The translations under genes and the position numbers were made by a program. The notes beneath the pieces are model-generated. The model made no database searches and was not told the DNA's origin. It was given only the letters and a program-made list of their open reading frames with translations. This document shows, in pieces, positions 46,996 through 57,377 of a stretch of 64,000 nt of DNA. Origin of the DNA: Oceanospirillum beijerinckii DSM 7166 (GTDB lineage: Bacteria > Pseudomonadota > Gammaproteobacteria > Pseudomonadales > Halomonadaceae); the NCBI RefSeq assembly GCF_000422425.1, contig NZ_AULT01000012.1, forward strand, positions 1 through 64,000, written 5' to 3'. Position 1 is the stretch's first letter; every line of letters starts with the position of its first letter.

Positions 46996-47958
46996 TTACC
47001 AACCGGCTTGCTTCACTCGATTCAGCAGAATCAATTTATAGTGTTCCGGGTCTTTAAAACCGTGATCATGCTCTTCCTCTTCGGCCAGGTGTTTGGCTAT
47101 CAGACGGGAGATCCAGTAACGCAGGGCGCAGGCTCGCAGATAACTCGGCAGGGCATGACGTTCATCAGCGGTCAGTGGGCGTACGGACTCATAAGCTTCC
47201 AGTAGCGCTTGCTGCAGTTCCATATCTGGCTCGTGGCCGTCTTGGCAGCTCCAATCATTCAGTACCACAGACAGGTCATACAGCAGGTGCCCGTTACAAC
47301 CGTTGTAGAAGTCGATTACACCGCTTAGTTTATCGCCCTGATAGAAGGTGTTATCGCGAAACAGGTCGCCATGCAGAATGCCTTCTGGCAGATTCGGGCA
47401 CTCTTCCAACAGATCGGCAAAGTGGCTGATCTCCCGCTGCATTAGTTGCTGATCCATTTCGTCCAGCAGAGGTAACAGATCTGGAGCGACACGCTTCATC
47501 CAATCAATGGTGCGCAGATTGGGTTTATGCAGATCAAAGTTCTGGGCCGTAACATGCATCTGCGCCAGCCAGTTACCGATCGCTTTAGCCTGTTCAATAT
47601 TGGGTTGTTCAGGATGAGTACCGATCAGGCAGGGAAACAGCAGGGCGGGTTTATCAGATAGAGTATGTAGATATTCGCCCTGATTATTCGCTATCGGTGC
47701 GGCAACGGTACAGAAGCCTTTATCTCGCAATTGTGTCAGCAGAGCAACAAAGTAACCGAGATCACTGTGATCACCCTGTTCAAACAGCGTCAGGATATAG
47801 TTTTCACTATCGGCACCGTTTTGCCCTGTATAGCTAATGCGATAGGTGGTGTTTTCGGTACCACCCATCAAACCCTGCAGCTGGTAGTCTGTTCCCAGAT
47901 TGTAGCCTTGCAAAAAAGAATTTAATTCAGTTTCAGAAACCTTGGTATAAACGGCCAT
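46996..47958 (-). CDS. thrB: homoserine kinase, type II (APH-like)
   Basis: A 320-residue kinase that phosphorylates homoserine in threonine synthesis. It belongs to the aminoglycoside-phosphotransferase-like form found in Pseudomonas-type genomes, not the GHMP form of enteric bacteria. Motifs: LMGGTENTTYRI (about 29), the catalytic loop ILHGDLFRDNTFY (about 193-205) and the metal-binding VIDFYNG (about 213-219). The length is standard. In relatives it is next to a DUF2782 gene and polA, exactly as here. Confidence 0.93.
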   Translation of the reverse strand: MAVYTKVSETELNSFLQGYNLGTDYQLQGLMGGTENTTYRISYTGQNGADSENYILTLFEQGDHSDLGYFVALLTQLRDKGFCTVAAPIANNQGEYLHTLSDKPALLFPCLIGTHPEQPNIEQAKAIGNWLAQMHVTAQNFDLHKPNLRTIDWMKRVAPDLLPLLDEMDQQLMQREISHFADLLEECPNLPEGILHGDLFRDNTFYQGDKLSGVIDFYNGCNGHLLYDLSVVLNDWSCQDGHEPDMELQQALLEAYESVRPLTADERHALPSYLRACALRYWISRLIAKHLAEEEEHDHGFKDPEHYKLILLNRVKQAGW

Positions 47959-48108
47959 AAATCACCTGAGGAACGGACAAAAAATATAACAACTGTTGAA
48001 CTGGCAGAATATATGACTTATAGCTTCCGAGGAAGTGGTTGGTTCGACAAATCTGCCTATACAGTAAGGTTATCTAAGTGTGGTGTGTTAGTGATAAGGG
48101 TTCCTCTG

Positions 48109-48387
48109 TTACCAACGCAGTAGCACCCATTCAGGAATTAGAAAGGATTTTCGTTTGCTGTCGTGACGAACATAGTTACCATCGCCGTTCACATCGACCA
48201 GATAGTATTCCGGGCCCACCTTGGGTTTGACTTTAATGGCGTACAGGATGCCATTTACCCGATACTCGTACAGCGTCCGGTCACCGCCATCGCGAATGGT
48301 GATTTCCGGTTCCGGCTGCTGTCCCTCTGCATGAGCTTGTACTGTCGGCAGTGCCAATAACAGGCTGAAAAAAACTGCGCGTAACAT
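48109..48387 (-). CDS. DUF2782 periplasmic protein
   Basis: A 92-residue protein with an N-terminal signal peptide (hydrophobic core about 4-14, then VQAHAEG), followed by a small beta domain (EITIRDGGDRTLYEYRVNGILYAIKVKPKVGPEYYLVD). This fits the DUF2782 family, typically found beside polA and thrB in Pseudomonas-like genomes. The function is unknown. It has its own start at ATG 48387, divergent from polA across 141 bases. Confidence 0.85.
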   Translation of the reverse strand: MLRAVFFSLLLALPTVQAHAEGQQPEPEITIRDGGDRTLYEYRVNGILYAIKVKPKVGPEYYLVDVNGDGNYVRHDSKRKSFLIPEWVLLRW

Positions 48388-48528
48388 GGTTTAAATCCTT
48401 GTCAGACCTTTGGTCTGAATGCCGTGTGTGTTTTATCATGAAGCCAAAAGAAGATAACAGCAGACAGATCAAGCATTAACGGCTGTTATTTCCTCTCTAT
48501 TATAACCGAATTGAGTTGATATCCTGCT

Positions 48529-51321
48529 ATGAATGACACTGCCCAAGCTCCCTTGGTTCTGGTCGATGGTTCTTCTTACCTCTACCGTGCTTTTCATGCC
48601 CTGCCACCACTGGTGACCTCCAAGGGGCAACCCAGTGGTGCGATTAAGGGTGTACTGAATATGCTGAAAAGCTTGCTGAAACAGTATCCTGAAGCACCGG
48701 TTGTGGTGGTGTTTGATGCCAAGGGTAAAACTTTCCGTGATGATATGTTTCCTGAGTACAAGGCTCAGCGTCCACCGATGCCAGATGACCTGCGTGCTCA
48801 AATCGAGCCTTTGCATCAGGCGATCCGGGCAATGGGACTGCCATTGCTATGCGTAGAAGGTGTGGAAGCCGATGATGTGATTGGTACTCTGGCACAACAG
48901 GGTGAAGCGGCGGGGCGCTCGGTGGTGGTGTCCACCGGTGATAAAGATATGGCCCAGCTGGTGACAGAGAAAGTCACGTTGGTGAATACCATGACCGATA
49001 CCGTGATGGATATCCCTGGTGTTAAGGATAAGTTTGGTATCGGCCCTGAGTTGATTATCGACTTCCTGGCCCTGATGGGGGATAAGGTGGATAACATACC
49101 GGGTGTTCCAGGTGTGGGTGAAAAGACGGCACTGGCACTGTTGCAGGGTATCGGTGGTCTGGATGCTATCTATGCGGATCTGGATCAGATCGCACCGCTG
49201 GGTTTCCGGGGCTCTAAAACCCTGGATAAGAAGATGGCCGAGCACAAAGAGATGGCTTACCTCTCCTATGAGCTGGCCACCATCAAGTGTGATGTTGAGC
49301 TGGATGTAACCATCGACGATCTGGTGCTGGCGCCTCAGGATACCGATACGCTGAAAGCGATGTATGCCGAGCTGGAGTTTAAAACCTGGCTGAATGCCCT
49401 GAATCGTGCGGAAAGCCAGTCCGATAAGGTGGCCGAGGACAGCGCCACGGCCGCAGAGGTTGAACAGATTGCGGAAGAGGCTTCAGAGGAACCTGTGATT
49501 GCCGGTGAGTATGATACGGTACTGACCGAAGCTGAATTTAATGCCTGGCTGGAGCAGCTTAAAGCCGCTGATCAGTTTGCCTTTGATACCGAAACCACCA
49601 GTCTGGACTATATGCAGGCGGAGATTGTGGGGGTGTCCTTTGCCGTTGAAGCCGGTAAAGCGGCCTATGTACCGGTCGCCCACGATTATATGGGCGCGCC
49701 GGAGCAGCTGGATCGGGATTGGGTGCTGGCACAACTGAAACCGCTATTGGAAGATCCGGCAAAAGGCAAGATCGGTCAGCATCTGAAATACGATATCAAT
49801 GTACTGGCTAACTACGGTATCGAACTGCAAGGCGTGGCCAGCGATACCATGCTGGCATCTTATGTGCTGAACTCGACAGCCACCCGTCACGATATGGACA
49901 GCCTGTCCAGTAAGTATCTGGGCCATACTACGATCAGTTTTGAACAGATTGCGGGTAAGGGTGCTAAGCAGTTGACCTTTAACCAGATCGAAATGGAACA
50001 AGCATCGCCTTATGCTGCAGAAGATGCGGATATCACCCTGCGTCTGCATCAAAAGCTATTGCCTATGGTGGCAAAAGAGGGACGCTTACCTGAGTTGTTG
50101 AGCGATATTGAACTGCCTTTAGTGCCGGTGCTGTCCCGTATTGAGCGCAATGGTGCCAAGGTGGATGTGAACAAGCTGGGCGCACAAAGTCAGCAGATGA
50201 GCGAACGTCTGGTGGAGCTGGAACGTGATGCCTTTGAGCTGGCCGGTAAAGAGTTTAACCTGAGTTCTACTAAACAGCTGGGTGAGATTCTGTACGACCA
50301 GATGCAGCTGCCGGTACTGAAGAAAACCCCTAAGGGCAAACCGTCGACTGCGGAAGCTGTGTTGCAGGAGTTGGCGTTGGATTACCCGTTGCCTAAGCTG
50401 ATTATGGAGCACCGCAGTTTAAGCAAGCTGAAGTCCACCTATACCGATAAACTGCCGCAGATGATCAATCCGAAAACCGGGCGTATTCATACCTCTTATC
50501 ATCAGGCGGTAACAGCGACAGGTCGTTTGTCGTCCAGTGATCCTAACCTGCAGAATATTCCGATTCGTACCGAAGAGGGCCGTCGTATCCGTCAGGCCTT
50601 TGTGGCAGAAGAGGGCTTCAGCATCGTTGCGGCGGATTATTCCCAGATTGAGCTGCGCATTATGGCGCACCTATCTGGCGATAAAGGCTTATTGGAGGCT
50701 TTCCAGAATGATCAGGATGTACACAGAGCAACTGCTGCAGAAGTTTTTGGTTGCTCGCCAGAAGATGTCACATCTGATCAGCGTCGTAGCGCCAAGGCGA
50801 TTAACTTTGGTTTGATCTACGGTATGTCCGCCTTTGGTCTGGCCAAGCAGCTGCATATTGAGAATAAACAGGCCCAGATCTACATCGAGCGTTATTTTGA
50901 GCGCTACCCTGGAGTGGCCCGTTATATGGACTCCATTCGGGAAAGTGCAAAAGAACAGGGTTATGTGGAAACCCTGTTTGGCCGCCGTCTTTATCTGCCG
51001 GAAATTAATGCCCGTAACGGCGCTATGCGCAAGGCTGCTGAGCGTACCGCCATTAATGCTCCGATGCAGGGGGCTGCAGCGGATATTATCAAGCGCGCCA
51101 TGATTGCTGTGGATCAATGGCTGCAGGCTGGTGAAGATGAAGCCTGCAAAAATGTCCGTATGATTATGCAGGTACACGATGAACTGGTGTTTGAAGTGCC
51201 GACCGGGCAGGTTGAAGCCTTTAAAGCGGCACTGAAGCCTTATATGGAGCATGCTGCTGAGCTGGATGTACCGTTACTGGTAGAAGCGGATTCTGGTGAA
51301 AACTGGGACCAAGCGCACTAA
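48529..51321 (+). CDS. polA: DNA polymerase I
   Basis: A 930-residue repair and primer-removal polymerase. The 5'-3' exonuclease domain (1-290) has [17 protein letters not shown] and [18 protein letters not shown]. The 3'-5' exonuclease domain (about 325-515) retains the acidic FDTETTSLD and [13 protein letters not shown]-like residues, so proofreading is likely active. The polymerase domain has motif A DYSQIELR (about 705), motif [20 protein letters not shown] (about 754) and motif [10 protein letters not shown] (about 882). The length is standard. A 14-base tandem repeat begins at its stop codon. Confidence 0.97.
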   Translation: MNDTAQAPLVLVDGSSYLYRAFHALPPLVTSKGQPSGAIKGVLNMLKSLLKQYPEAPVVVVFDAKGKTFRDDMFPEYKAQRPPMPDDLRAQIEPLHQAIRAMGLPLLCVEGVEADDVIGTLAQQGEAAGRSVVVSTGDKDMAQLVTEKVTLVNTMTDTVMDIPGVKDKFGIGPELIIDFLALMGDKVDNIPGVPGVGEKTALALLQGIGGLDAIYADLDQIAPLGFRGSKTLDKKMAEHKEMAYLSYELATIKCDVELDVTIDDLVLAPQDTDTLKAMYAELEFKTWLNALNRAESQSDKVAEDSATAAEVEQIAEEASEEPVIAGEYDTVLTEAEFNAWLEQLKAADQFAFDTETTSLDYMQAEIVGVSFAVEAGKAAYVPVAHDYMGAPEQLDRDWVLAQLKPLLEDPAKGKIGQHLKYDINVLANYGIELQGVASDTMLASYVLNSTATRHDMDSLSSKYLGHTTISFEQIAGKGAKQLTFNQIEMEQASPYAAEDADITLRLHQKLLPMVAKEGRLPELLSDIELPLVPVLSRIERNGAKVDVNKLGAQSQQMSERLVELERDAFELAGKEFNLSSTKQLGEILYDQMQLPVLKKTPKGKPSTAEAVLQELALDYPLPKLIMEHRSLSKLKSTYTDKLPQMINPKTGRIHTSYHQAVTATGRLSSSDPNLQNIPIRTEEGRRIRQAFVAEEGFSIVAADYSQIELRIMAHLSGDKGLLEAFQNDQDVHRATAAEVFGCSPEDVTSDQRRSAKAINFGLIYGMSAFGLAKQLHIENKQAQIYIERYFERYPGVARYMDSIRESAKEQGYVETLFGRRLYLPEINARNGAMRKAAERTAINAPMQGAAADIIKRAMIAVDQWLQAGEDEACKNVRMIMQVHDELVFEVPTGQVEAFKAALKPYMEHAAELDVPLLVEADSGENWDQAH

Positions 51322-51386
51322 GTTTTCCGTACTAAGTTTTCCGTACTAAGTTTTCCGTACAAAGTCTTCCGCACTAAGTCTTCAAA
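51317..51386 (+). repeat. 14-base tandem repeat, five units, at the polA stop
   Basis: ACTAAGTTTTCCGT is present three times exactly (51317-51330, 51331-51344, 51345-51358) and twice altered (51359-51372, 51373-51386). The first unit contains the polA stop codon TAA (51319-51321), so the gain or loss of a unit cannot change the protein. The stretch from here to 51450 holds nothing else that I recognise. Confidence 0.95.
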
Positions 51387-51458
51387 GGTGACTGAAATCA
51401 TCGGTGATTAAACTTGTTGATTGAGGTTTTTCTTTCTAGCCTCATTGATAGGGTTCAG

Positions 51459-51490
51459 GCCTGTAATGCTATCGTGTTACGGGCTTTTTT
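51459..51490 (+). terminator. polA terminator
   Basis: GCCTGTAA (51459-51466) pairs with TTACGGGC (51477-51484, one G-U), then six T. The rest of the intergenic sequence to 51648 holds nothing I recognise. Confidence 0.8.
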
Positions 51491-51648
51491 GTGCCCGATA
51501 AAGCCGGATTAAGACTAGGGGCATTCATTTATAGCGGCAGAGTGTGTTAAAACATTCACAGTAATAATAATCATAAGAATAGAAAGCGTACCTGCGGATT
51601 GAAAAATATCAGACGCTATTTATCGCGCAGGGACGCTAAGGCTCCGAT

Positions 51649-54354
51649 ATGTTAAACAGACTGTCTTTACGTAAAAAACTGTTAGTCATTCCCGCACTGG
51701 GATTTCTACTGACAGGACTGGTCATTATCCTGATGTTAAGTCTGCTGAATCGTCAGCATCAGTTCACCGGGCAAGTGGTTAAATATGACCTGGGCAATAT
51801 TCAGCATTACACCTCATTGTTATCCGATCTTTCCCGCAATCATGTGGCGATCCATGATCTTCTGGCGCGTAAACAGCAGCTCTCAGCCGTTGATCTGCAA
51901 GAGCTGGGTAGAGCCCGTATAGCGGTCGTACAGCAGATCTACTCCAGCCTCAGCGATCAATTTGATCAAAACAGAGCGTACAGTGATTTAACCATTGATG
52001 AACCGCTGGAACAGTTAAAAGGCAGTCTGAGTCGCTATATTAATGCACTGGAGCAGGCTTTCCTGCCCGATTTACTGCGACAAAGTGATACGCAACGACT
52101 GCAGGAGGCCAATCAGCATTTGGCGGTCAGTCATAAACACTTTATTGGCTTATTGGAACAGATGGGGCGTCTGATCCAGGATGAGAGTGACCAACAGCTG
52201 AAAGGACTGGAGGAGCATATCCGCCTGGTGACACTATCTGTTGCTATCCTGTTGATTTTTCTGATTGCTTACAGCTTTCGCCAGTCCAGTGATCTGTCTA
52301 AACAGTTGCATGACATGATCGATGTGATGAACCAGCTGGCGCGGGGTGAGCTTAAACTGCGCAGAAAGCGTGAGGACTATGGCAGCCATGAGCTGGAGCA
52401 GATGTCGGAAGCGATTGATAGCTTTCACGCCAGTCTGCGCTCATTGGAACGTACGCAAAATAAGGTAGAAGAGAAGAATCAGCAGTTGAATCAGGAAGTG
52501 CGTCATAAAGAAGCGGCTGAAGCTGAGCTGACCCATGCACTGGATGCTCTGCAGATCGCCAATGATGAGCTGGAACATAGGGTCGCAGAGCGAACAGAAG
52601 AGTTAGCGCAGCGTAACAGTGAGCTGGTGCAGGAAGTGGAGCAGAGAAAGCATGCACAGCAGCAACTGCAGCTGTTTAAGATGGCGGTACACAATACCAG
52701 TGAGGCGGTGATCATTACCGATGCTCAGGCCAAAATTCTGGAAGTAAACCCAGCGTATTGCCAGATCACCGGTTTTCAACGAGAGGAAGTGCTGGGTAAA
52801 AATCCTAATATTACCCGTTCGAATCGCCATGATGCTCGTTTCTATCAAACCATGTGGCGCAGTCTGTCCAGCAAAGGGCACTGGAGTGGTGAGATATGGG
52901 ACCGGCGAAAAAGTGGCGAAGTGTTCCCCAAATGGTTAACCATTAATGCTGTCTACGGTTCTCAGGATGAGCATACCTATTATATTGGTGTGTTTATGGA
53001 TATCAGTGATATGAAGCAGACGGAGCGACAGCTGGAGCAGTTGGCTTACTATGATGTGCTCACGCAGTTACCTAATCGCATTCTGTTCCAGGATCGTCTG
53101 GAGCAGGAAGTGAAAACCTGTGCCAGTGAAAACAGTCGTTTTGGTGTGCTTTATATCGATCTGGATCGCTTCAAATACGTTAATGATACCTTGGGACATG
53201 CGATTGGTGATCAGCTACTGGTTGAAGTGGCCCAGCGGATTAAACTGTGTTTGCGGGAACCCGATACGGTGGCCCGTATCAGTGGTGATGAATTTACCGC
53301 GATTATTCGTAGTGTGCATGAACCTCAGGATCTGGAAGTCGTTGCCGGTAAGATTATCCATGCCATTGAACAGCCCGTAGTGATTGATGAGCGTGAAATC
53401 TATGTGGGCTGTAGTATCGGCATCAGCCTATACCCGGAACATGGTGCCACTAGTGAAACCCTGAAAAAGCATGCGGATATAGCGATGTACCGGGCTAAGG
53501 AGTCCGGACGAGGGCGCTATCAGCTGTTTGATTATCAGATGAGTGCCGTCAATGTGGATCGTATGGCATTGACCGGCCAGTTAAAGCAGGCCATTGCCCA
53601 GCGGGAATTTATTCTGCACTTCCAACCTATTGTTGATATTCCAACGCGCACAATTGCTGCAGTGGAAGCCTTAATACGCTGGCAGCCTGAGCCGGATCGC
53701 ATTGTTTATCCCGGTGATTTTATAGAACATGCAGAAGAAACCGGCTTAATCCATGAGATCGGTGATTGGGTGCTGGAGTCGGCTTGCCAGCAGGGAGCAG
53801 AATGGAATCGTCAGTTGGAACATCCGGTGGCGATTGCTGTGAATCTGTCTGCGGTTCAGTTTGAAAACCCTGATCTGGCTCAGCATATTGATCGGGTGTT
53901 ACAACACAGCGGTTTAAAGCCAGAGTTGCTGCATGTGGAGATTACTGAAACGACGGTAATGAAACACCCTGAACTAACCGAGCGGCTTTTGCATGAGATC
54001 TCTGCCCTGGGGGTGGGTATCTCCATTGATGATTTTGGTGCTGGCTATTCTTCTCTGAGTTATCTGATGCGTTTTACTGCCAATAAACTCAAGATTGATC
54101 GTGCTTTTACCCAGCAACTGACCGAGCGCCGTAGCGATCAGATTATCCCCACGGCAATTATCAATTTGGGTCATAGTTTAAATCTGCAGACCGTTGCGGA
54201 AGGCGTCGAAACGGCGTTTCAGCTGAAAATGTTAGAAGACAAGGGGTGTCACTATGCCCAGGGCTATCTGTTCAGTAAACCGGTTGCCGTACCGCAGGCA
54301 TTTGAGATGCTTCAGCAGCATACTTTAATTGAACAGACCGCTGCCATTGAATGA
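51649..54354 (+). CDS. membrane PAS-GGDEF-EAL protein (cyclic di-GMP turnover)
   Basis: A 901-residue inner-membrane sensor-effector. Transmembrane helix 1 (about 10-30) and helix 2 (about 189-207) frame a helical periplasmic sensor domain, followed by a HAMP-like linker and a coiled coil (about 265-335). The PAS domain spans about 338-450. The GGDEF domain (about 465-625) has SGDEF instead of GGDEF at about 544; SGDEF variants exist among active cyclases, so activity is open. The EAL domain (about 640-890) is complete by sight: EALIRW (about 673), FQPIVD, NLSAVQF, EITET, DDFGAGYSSLSYL, ILGHS-like and EGVET. Phosphodiesterase activity is therefore likely. The gene stands alone. Confidence 0.92.
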   Translation: MLNRLSLRKKLLVIPALGFLLTGLVIILMLSLLNRQHQFTGQVVKYDLGNIQHYTSLLSDLSRNHVAIHDLLARKQQLSAVDLQELGRARIAVVQQIYSSLSDQFDQNRAYSDLTIDEPLEQLKGSLSRYINALEQAFLPDLLRQSDTQRLQEANQHLAVSHKHFIGLLEQMGRLIQDESDQQLKGLEEHIRLVTLSVAILLIFLIAYSFRQSSDLSKQLHDMIDVMNQLARGELKLRRKREDYGSHELEQMSEAIDSFHASLRSLERTQNKVEEKNQQLNQEVRHKEAAEAELTHALDALQIANDELEHRVAERTEELAQRNSELVQEVEQRKHAQQQLQLFKMAVHNTSEAVIITDAQAKILEVNPAYCQITGFQREEVLGKNPNITRSNRHDARFYQTMWRSLSSKGHWSGEIWDRRKSGEVFPKWLTINAVYGSQDEHTYYIGVFMDISDMKQTERQLEQLAYYDVLTQLPNRILFQDRLEQEVKTCASENSRFGVLYIDLDRFKYVNDTLGHAIGDQLLVEVAQRIKLCLREPDTVARISGDEFTAIIRSVHEPQDLEVVAGKIIHAIEQPVVIDEREIYVGCSIGISLYPEHGATSETLKKHADIAMYRAKESGRGRYQLFDYQMSAVNVDRMALTGQLKQAIAQREFILHFQPIVDIPTRTIAAVEALIRWQPEPDRIVYPGDFIEHAEETGLIHEIGDWVLESACQQGAEWNRQLEHPVAIAVNLSAVQFENPDLAQHIDRVLQHSGLKPELLHVEITETTVMKHPELTERLLHEISALGVGISIDDFGAGYSSLSYLMRFTANKLKIDRAFTQQLTERRSDQIIPTAIINLGHSLNLQTVAEGVETAFQLKMLEDKGCHYAQGYLFSKPVAVPQAFEMLQQHTLIEQTAAIE

Positions 54355-54431
54355 GGCCAGGGTAGACAGTCTTCGATATTTAAGGCGAGGGAATGGAATT
54401 TTTTCCCCACAATAAGAGTCATAACGACAGA

Positions 54432-54475
54432 GCAGAGTATACTCTGCCGGTCACTATCAGAGGATCATCTGATAG
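54432..54475. promoter_or_regulatory. two palindromes upstream of the amphipathic protein gene
   Basis: A perfect 16-base palindrome GCAGAGTATACTCTGC (54432-54447) is followed six bases on by an inverted repeat CTATCAGA-6-TCTGATAG (54454-54475). The first could be a dimer operator, the second an operator or leader hairpin. No regulator is adjacent. Confidence 0.5.
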
Positions 54476-54539
54476 AACCTGTGACGAATCAGTTTCACGG
54501 GAAGGTGTGCAATCGTGGGTAACAGAAGCAGGTAATACG

Positions 54540-54935
54540 ATGCTAAAGAAAATGATGTGTTTGCTATTTGTAGGTTTATTCAGTGTGCAGGCACAGGCTG
54601 TGGATGGTGCCGCAGTGAAAGAAAAAGCGGAAGCGCTACTGGATGAATCGGCTGAAGTGGTGTCGGAGGCTGCCAGTGAAGTCGGTGCTTCGGTATCGGA
54701 AGCCGCAGGGCAGTTGGGAGAGAAAGCCTCTGAAGCCATGGGTGGTGTCGGTGATGATCTGAAACAACTGGGCAGCAAATTATGGTCTGCGGGTAAGGAT
54801 GCGGCAGAAGTGGCGAAAGATGAGCTACAAAATGCGAAAGAGTATCTGGAAAAGAAAGCTGAAGAACGCGAGCAGCAGAGTGAAGAGCAGCAGAAGCAGC
54901 AAGAGAAAGCCAGTAGCAACACAGTGGCTATCTAA
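54540..54935 (+). CDS. secreted Ala/Glu/Lys-rich amphipathic-helix protein
   Basis: A 131-residue protein with a clear signal peptide (MLKKMMCLLFVGLFSVQAQA). The mature part is almost entirely Ala, Glu, Lys, Ser, Gln and Val in long amphipathic helices with near-11-residue periodicity (for example EKAEALLDESAEVV, SEAASEVGASVSEAAG, EKASEAMGGVGDDL, KDAAEVAKDEL). It ends in a Glu/Gln-rich tail. It resembles LEA-like or apolipoprotein-like helical repeats in character; no family is recognised. The start is ATG 54540 with AGG about eight bases upstream; an earlier in-frame ATG (54393) would destroy the signal peptide. A perfect terminator follows. Confidence 0.75.
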   Translation: MLKKMMCLLFVGLFSVQAQAVDGAAVKEKAEALLDESAEVVSEAASEVGASVSEAAGQLGEKASEAMGGVGDDLKQLGSKLWSAGKDAAEVAKDELQNAKEYLEKKAEEREQQSEEQQKQQEKASSNTVAI

Positions 54936-54965
54936 GCTGACACTCAATATTTAATACCGTTTGCA

Positions 54966-54997
54966 GGGCATAAGTGAGTTACCACTTATGCCCTTTT
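54966..54997 (+). terminator. terminator of the amphipathic protein gene
   Basis: GGGCATAAGTG (54966-54976) pairs perfectly with CACTTATGCCC (54983-54993) around AGTTAC, followed by TTTT. Confidence 0.85.
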
Positions 54998-55135
54998 ATA
55001 ACATTCCCGATAAGTTTCTTGATATCAGAGTAGGTTGGATAAGCGAAGCGCCATCCGACATTTGCTTCGATCTGGTTATTGCCGGAAGGTGCCTTGCGGC
55101 TTGTTCGACCTGCAACAACTTATCTTGTTTGGTGT
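54998..55135. repeat. REP-type doublet, copy 5
   Basis: A 138-base element in the orientation of copy 3: ATAACATTCCCGATAAGTTTCTTGATATCAGAG-like left end, GTTGGATAAGCG/GCGCCATCCGACA, GCCGGAAGGTGCC and CAACAACTTATC, then GGTGT. Slightly diverged in both ends. It lies downstream of the amphipathic protein's terminator, between convergent genes (next is speA, minus). Confidence 0.88.
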
Positions 55136-55203
55136 TAGCGTTGAGCTTTATCTTTTTGCCAAGGTGCGCAAGGGGCTACCTTTTAGCCTCCAGCCTCCAG
55201 CCC

Positions 55204-57114
55204 TTATTCTTCCAGATAGGTATAACCGGCCAGGCCCGCTTCCAGCTCTTGAATAAAGGCCGCTTGCTCCTCTTCGCTCAGATCACTGGCGGCCAACTGT
55301 TTCTGGTAGCCTTGCAGCAGTTTATCCTGATCATAGTTCACGTATTCCAGTACCTTGGCAACCGTGTCACCCTTGATGATCTGATTGATCTGCACCTGGC
55401 CGGATTCATCCAGTGTGATATCGACAGAGTCAGTATCGCCAAACAGGTTATGCAGGTCGCCCAGAATCTCCTGATAGGCTCCGACCAGGAAAACACCCAG
55501 CAGACGCTGTTCACCTTCCGGCCAGGCTGGCAGCGGCAGGGTTGTTTCCAGGCCCTGTCCATCAACATAGCGGTCAATACGGCCATCGGAGTCACAGGTG
55601 ATATCCTGAATCACGCCGCGGCGCAGCGGTGGCTGATGCAGTTGGGACAGCGGCAGAATCGGGAAGATCTGTTCAATACCCCATACATCCGGGATCGACT
55701 GGAACAGGGAGAAGTTGGCAAACAGCTTATCGGCCAGCTTCTCGTTCAGCTCATCCAGAATCTCCCGGTGCGCCCGGTTACGGGTGTTCAGTTGGTTACG
55801 CAGTTGGGCACAGGTTGATGTATACAGACGCTCTGCCAGGGAGCGCTGACTCAGATTCAGAATACCCAGGGTATACATATCCTGCGCTTCCGACATGCAC
55901 TGCACCACATCGTGATAACTTTCCACCAATGAGCGCTCATCTGCGCCTTGTTTAACCAGCTGATGGACGCGCCACAGCTCCTGAATAACGGACGCTTCAT
56001 CATCATCGATCTGATCCGGTGCTGACGTATCCGGGGATTCGATATCGATAATATCGGTAATCAGTACCGCATGGTGGGCGGTGATGGCCCGGCCAGACTC
56101 TGTAATCAGATGCGGATGGGGCAGATCATGGTTCAGACAGACTTCATTCAGCGCTTGCACAACGTTCTTGGCGTACTCTTCCATACTGTAGTTAATGGAA
56201 CAGATGCTGCGTGAGCGGGTGCCTTCGTAATCCACTCCCAGTCCACCACCCACATCTACAAAGCGCACATTCGCACCCAGTTGACACAGTTCATGATAGA
56301 AACGACCACACTCTTTCAGGCCGCGCTGAATGTCACGGATATTGGCGATCTGAGAGCCCAGGTGGAAATGCAGCAGCTGTAGGCTATCCAGCGCATTCGC
56401 CTGCTCCAGTTTCTCTACCAGCCACAGGATCTGAGTGGCCGACAGACCAAACTTAGACTTCTCGCCCCCGGTGTTCTGCCAGTTGCCCTTACCGATAGAG
56501 GACAGACGCGCACGCACGCCCAGGCGTGGTTTCACACCGATTTTCTGACTCTCTTCCAGTACCAGGTTCAGCTCGTTCATCTTTTCAATCACGATAAAGA
56601 CACGGTGCCCCAGTTTCTCTCCCATCAGAGCCAGACGGACGTATTCACGGTCCTTATAGCCATTGCAGACAATCACGGAGTCCCGTTGGCCGACCTGAGC
56701 CAATACGGCCAGCAGTTCGGGCTTACTACCCGCTTCCAGACCGACTCGGTTTTTGGAACGGGCCGAGGTGTTCAGAATCTCTTCCACCACGCGGCGCTGC
56801 TGGTTCACCTTAATGGGATAAACCGCAGTATAGCCACCCTGATAGTCCTGCTCCTGCATGGCGTGATCAAAGGCATGGCACAACCGATTCACCCTGTGAT
56901 GCAGAATGTCGGTAAAACGTACCAATACCGGCAACGACAGGCCTTGTTGCTGTTGTAACATCTGACACAGTTCGGTCAGATCAACGGCAGACGCCGGTTG
57001 TGCAGGGCTTGGACGTACGGTTACCCGGCCTCTTGGGTTCACACCAAAGTAATCACTGCCCCAGTGGCCAATGTTGTAGGTGCGGAACGCATCATCAAGG
57101 CTCCAATCGGTCAT
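55204..57114 (-). CDS. speA: biosynthetic arginine decarboxylase
   Basis: A 636-residue PLP enzyme that converts arginine to agmatine, the first step of putrescine synthesis. It has the fold III alanine-racemase-like barrel with PLP lysine in YPIKVNQQRRVVEEI (about 97-111), GLEAGSKPELLAVL, HFHLGSQIANIRDIQRG (about 257) and the C-terminal beta domain. ATG 57114 (MTDWSLDDAFRTYNIGHWGSDYFG) is the canonical start, with GGGGA eight bases upstream; ATG 57123 or an earlier in-frame start is less well placed. It works with speE nearby, though speB or aguA/B and speD are not in the window. Confidence 0.95.
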   Translation of the reverse strand: MTDWSLDDAFRTYNIGHWGSDYFGVNPRGRVTVRPSPAQPASAVDLTELCQMLQQQQGLSLPVLVRFTDILHHRVNRLCHAFDHAMQEQDYQGGYTAVYPIKVNQQRRVVEEILNTSARSKNRVGLEAGSKPELLAVLAQVGQRDSVIVCNGYKDREYVRLALMGEKLGHRVFIVIEKMNELNLVLEESQKIGVKPRLGVRARLSSIGKGNWQNTGGEKSKFGLSATQILWLVEKLEQANALDSLQLLHFHLGSQIANIRDIQRGLKECGRFYHELCQLGANVRFVDVGGGLGVDYEGTRSRSICSINYSMEEYAKNVVQALNEVCLNHDLPHPHLITESGRAITAHHAVLITDIIDIESPDTSAPDQIDDDEASVIQELWRVHQLVKQGADERSLVESYHDVVQCMSEAQDMYTLGILNLSQRSLAERLYTSTCAQLRNQLNTRNRAHREILDELNEKLADKLFANFSLFQSIPDVWGIEQIFPILPLSQLHQPPLRRGVIQDITCDSDGRIDRYVDGQGLETTLPLPAWPEGEQRLLGVFLVGAYQEILGDLHNLFGDTDSVDITLDESGQVQINQIIKGDTVAKVLEYVNYDQDKLLQGYQKQLAASDLSEEEQAAFIQELEAGLAGYTYLEE

Positions 57115-57377
57115 TTTTATCATCCCCAATTCAGTAAGGCATAAAACGCGCATTATGTATTCATCAGACAGCGATGAAAAGCATTCTGCTCAATCTGTGC
57201 CCAATTCAGAAAAATTCATGATTATCGCTAATCACTTGACCATACTTTAACTATCCATGCCATATAGCCACTGTCTGTTCAGTACAGTTTAGTCAGGGAA
57301 ATGGGGTCTTATTGAGCACTAGAGACGTTTAATCGGTGACTTGCGGATAGAGCTAACGGTATTCGGGAGGATAAATT

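Noticed and set aside
51317-51386. Direct repeats after polA as a CRISPR array
   Set aside because: The units are contiguous with no spacers, only 14 bases long, and no cas gene is near.
53270-53295. SGDEF in the PAS-GGDEF-EAL protein as proof of a dead cyclase
   Set aside because: Active cyclases with SGDEF are known, so the substitution alone does not show loss of activity.
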